Below are positions 63,874 through 64,000 of a stretch of 64,000 nt of DNA, in pieces. Position 1 is the stretch's first letter. Each line of letters opens with the position of its first letter. Below the pieces are notes generated by a model. It worked only from the letters and a program-made list of their open reading frames with translations, was not told where the DNA came from and ran no database searches. The stretch lies in the NCBI GenBank assembly GCA_003225555.1, contig QIAM01000014.1, forward strand, positions 51,961-115,960. Direction: 5' to 3'. A program made the position numbers and the translations under genes. Source of the DNA: Acidobacteriota bacterium (GTDB lineage Bacteria; Acidobacteriota; Terriglobia; Terriglobales; Acidobacteriaceae).

Positions 63874-64000
63874 TCAGACGGTGACGTTAGGTTCGAGTAC
63901 GACCTTATGACCAAGCTTTTGGAGGCGATTGACGTAATAACGCGTAAGGCGTTGGGGTTCGAGGCGGTCAAAAAAGTCGGTGCCCAGATCCGCATACTGC
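63874..64000 (-). CDS. Possible transposase C-terminal tail, 5' part outside window
   Basis: Minus-strand frame reading ADLGTDFFDRLEPQRLTRYY then VNRLQKLGHKVVLEPNVTV before TGA at 63874-63876. The pattern 'LG-x-D-[YF]-F-D-R-L ... L-x-R-x-x-x-x-L-x-x-L-G-x-x-V-x-L-E-P' is one I associate with the ends of several IS transposases, but I cannot assign the family. It enters the window at the right edge; the start and most of the gene lie outside. No terminal inverted repeat is visible downstream. Confidence 0.5.
   Translation of the reverse strand, partial: QYADLGTDFFDRLEPQRLTRYYVNRLQKLGHKVVLEPNVTV

Overview
The window is a high-GC chromosomal segment, most likely from an Acidobacteriota (Terriglobia-like) soil bacterium. 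This is inferred from gene content and not proven. The evidence includes a dnaG-rpoD pair with TTG-started rpoD, secreted proteins of acidobacterial style (c-type cytochrome plus copper monooxygenase-like protein, FG-GAP/IPT protein with a CGGG lipobox tail, GH109/DUF5009 and DUF2961 proteins, small TonB-C proteins), and several short dispersed palindromic repeat families of the kind seen between genes in that phylum. No rRNA, tRNA, CRISPR array or complete insertion sequence was found.

Layout. 0-9 kb: nitrogen control (glnB, glnD 5' part), a c-type cytochrome, a copper/heme protein overlapping a GT39-type transferase, and hemE-hemG. 9-16 kb: a frameshifted membrane protein, PAP2 phosphatase, recQ, a CPBP protease and a membrane transferase-like protein. 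16-24 kb: an ECF sigma/anti-sigma/secreted-protein cassette, a class A PBP, an S41 protease homologue lacking its catalytic Ser and Lys, and a response-regulator/TonB fusion. 24-32 kb: two FAD amine oxidases, remnants of a duplication, a methyltransferase, an AbrB/PIN toxin-antitoxin pair, an amino acid permease and ogt. 32-41 kb: Ser/Thr kinase, M23 peptidase, thiL, a small lipoprotein, a PstS-like protein, DUF5009 and GH109-like genes. 41-52 kb: FG-GAP protein, His-rich protein, pccB, ParE/Phd toxin-antitoxin pair, GH172-like protein, mec-cysM and two small conserved genes. 52-64 kb: RNase HI with extra C-terminal domain, metallophosphoesterases, an OppD-type ATPase, SPFH protein, GT2, pilin-like protein, yggX, a decayed 2'-5'-OAS/CD-NTase-like nucleotidyltransferase, dnaG, rpoD and a possible transposase tail.

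The genes are a mix of housekeeping functions (heme, replication priming, main sigma factor, thiamine, cysteine, cell wall) and envelope or carbohydrate functions, with two type II toxin-antitoxin pairs. The most distinctive property is the density of small dispersed repeats. Several copies lie in frame inside conserved genes (thiL, dnaG, the OppD-type ATPase, probably the hemE tail), much like the protein-inserting palindromic elements of Rickettsia. Four reading frames are broken by single-base shifts or stops (9.1-9.9, 26.8-27.2, 41.4-41.6 and 58.8-59.6 kb). These may be real decay or assembly errors. All calls come from reading the sequence and translations; no database search was run.
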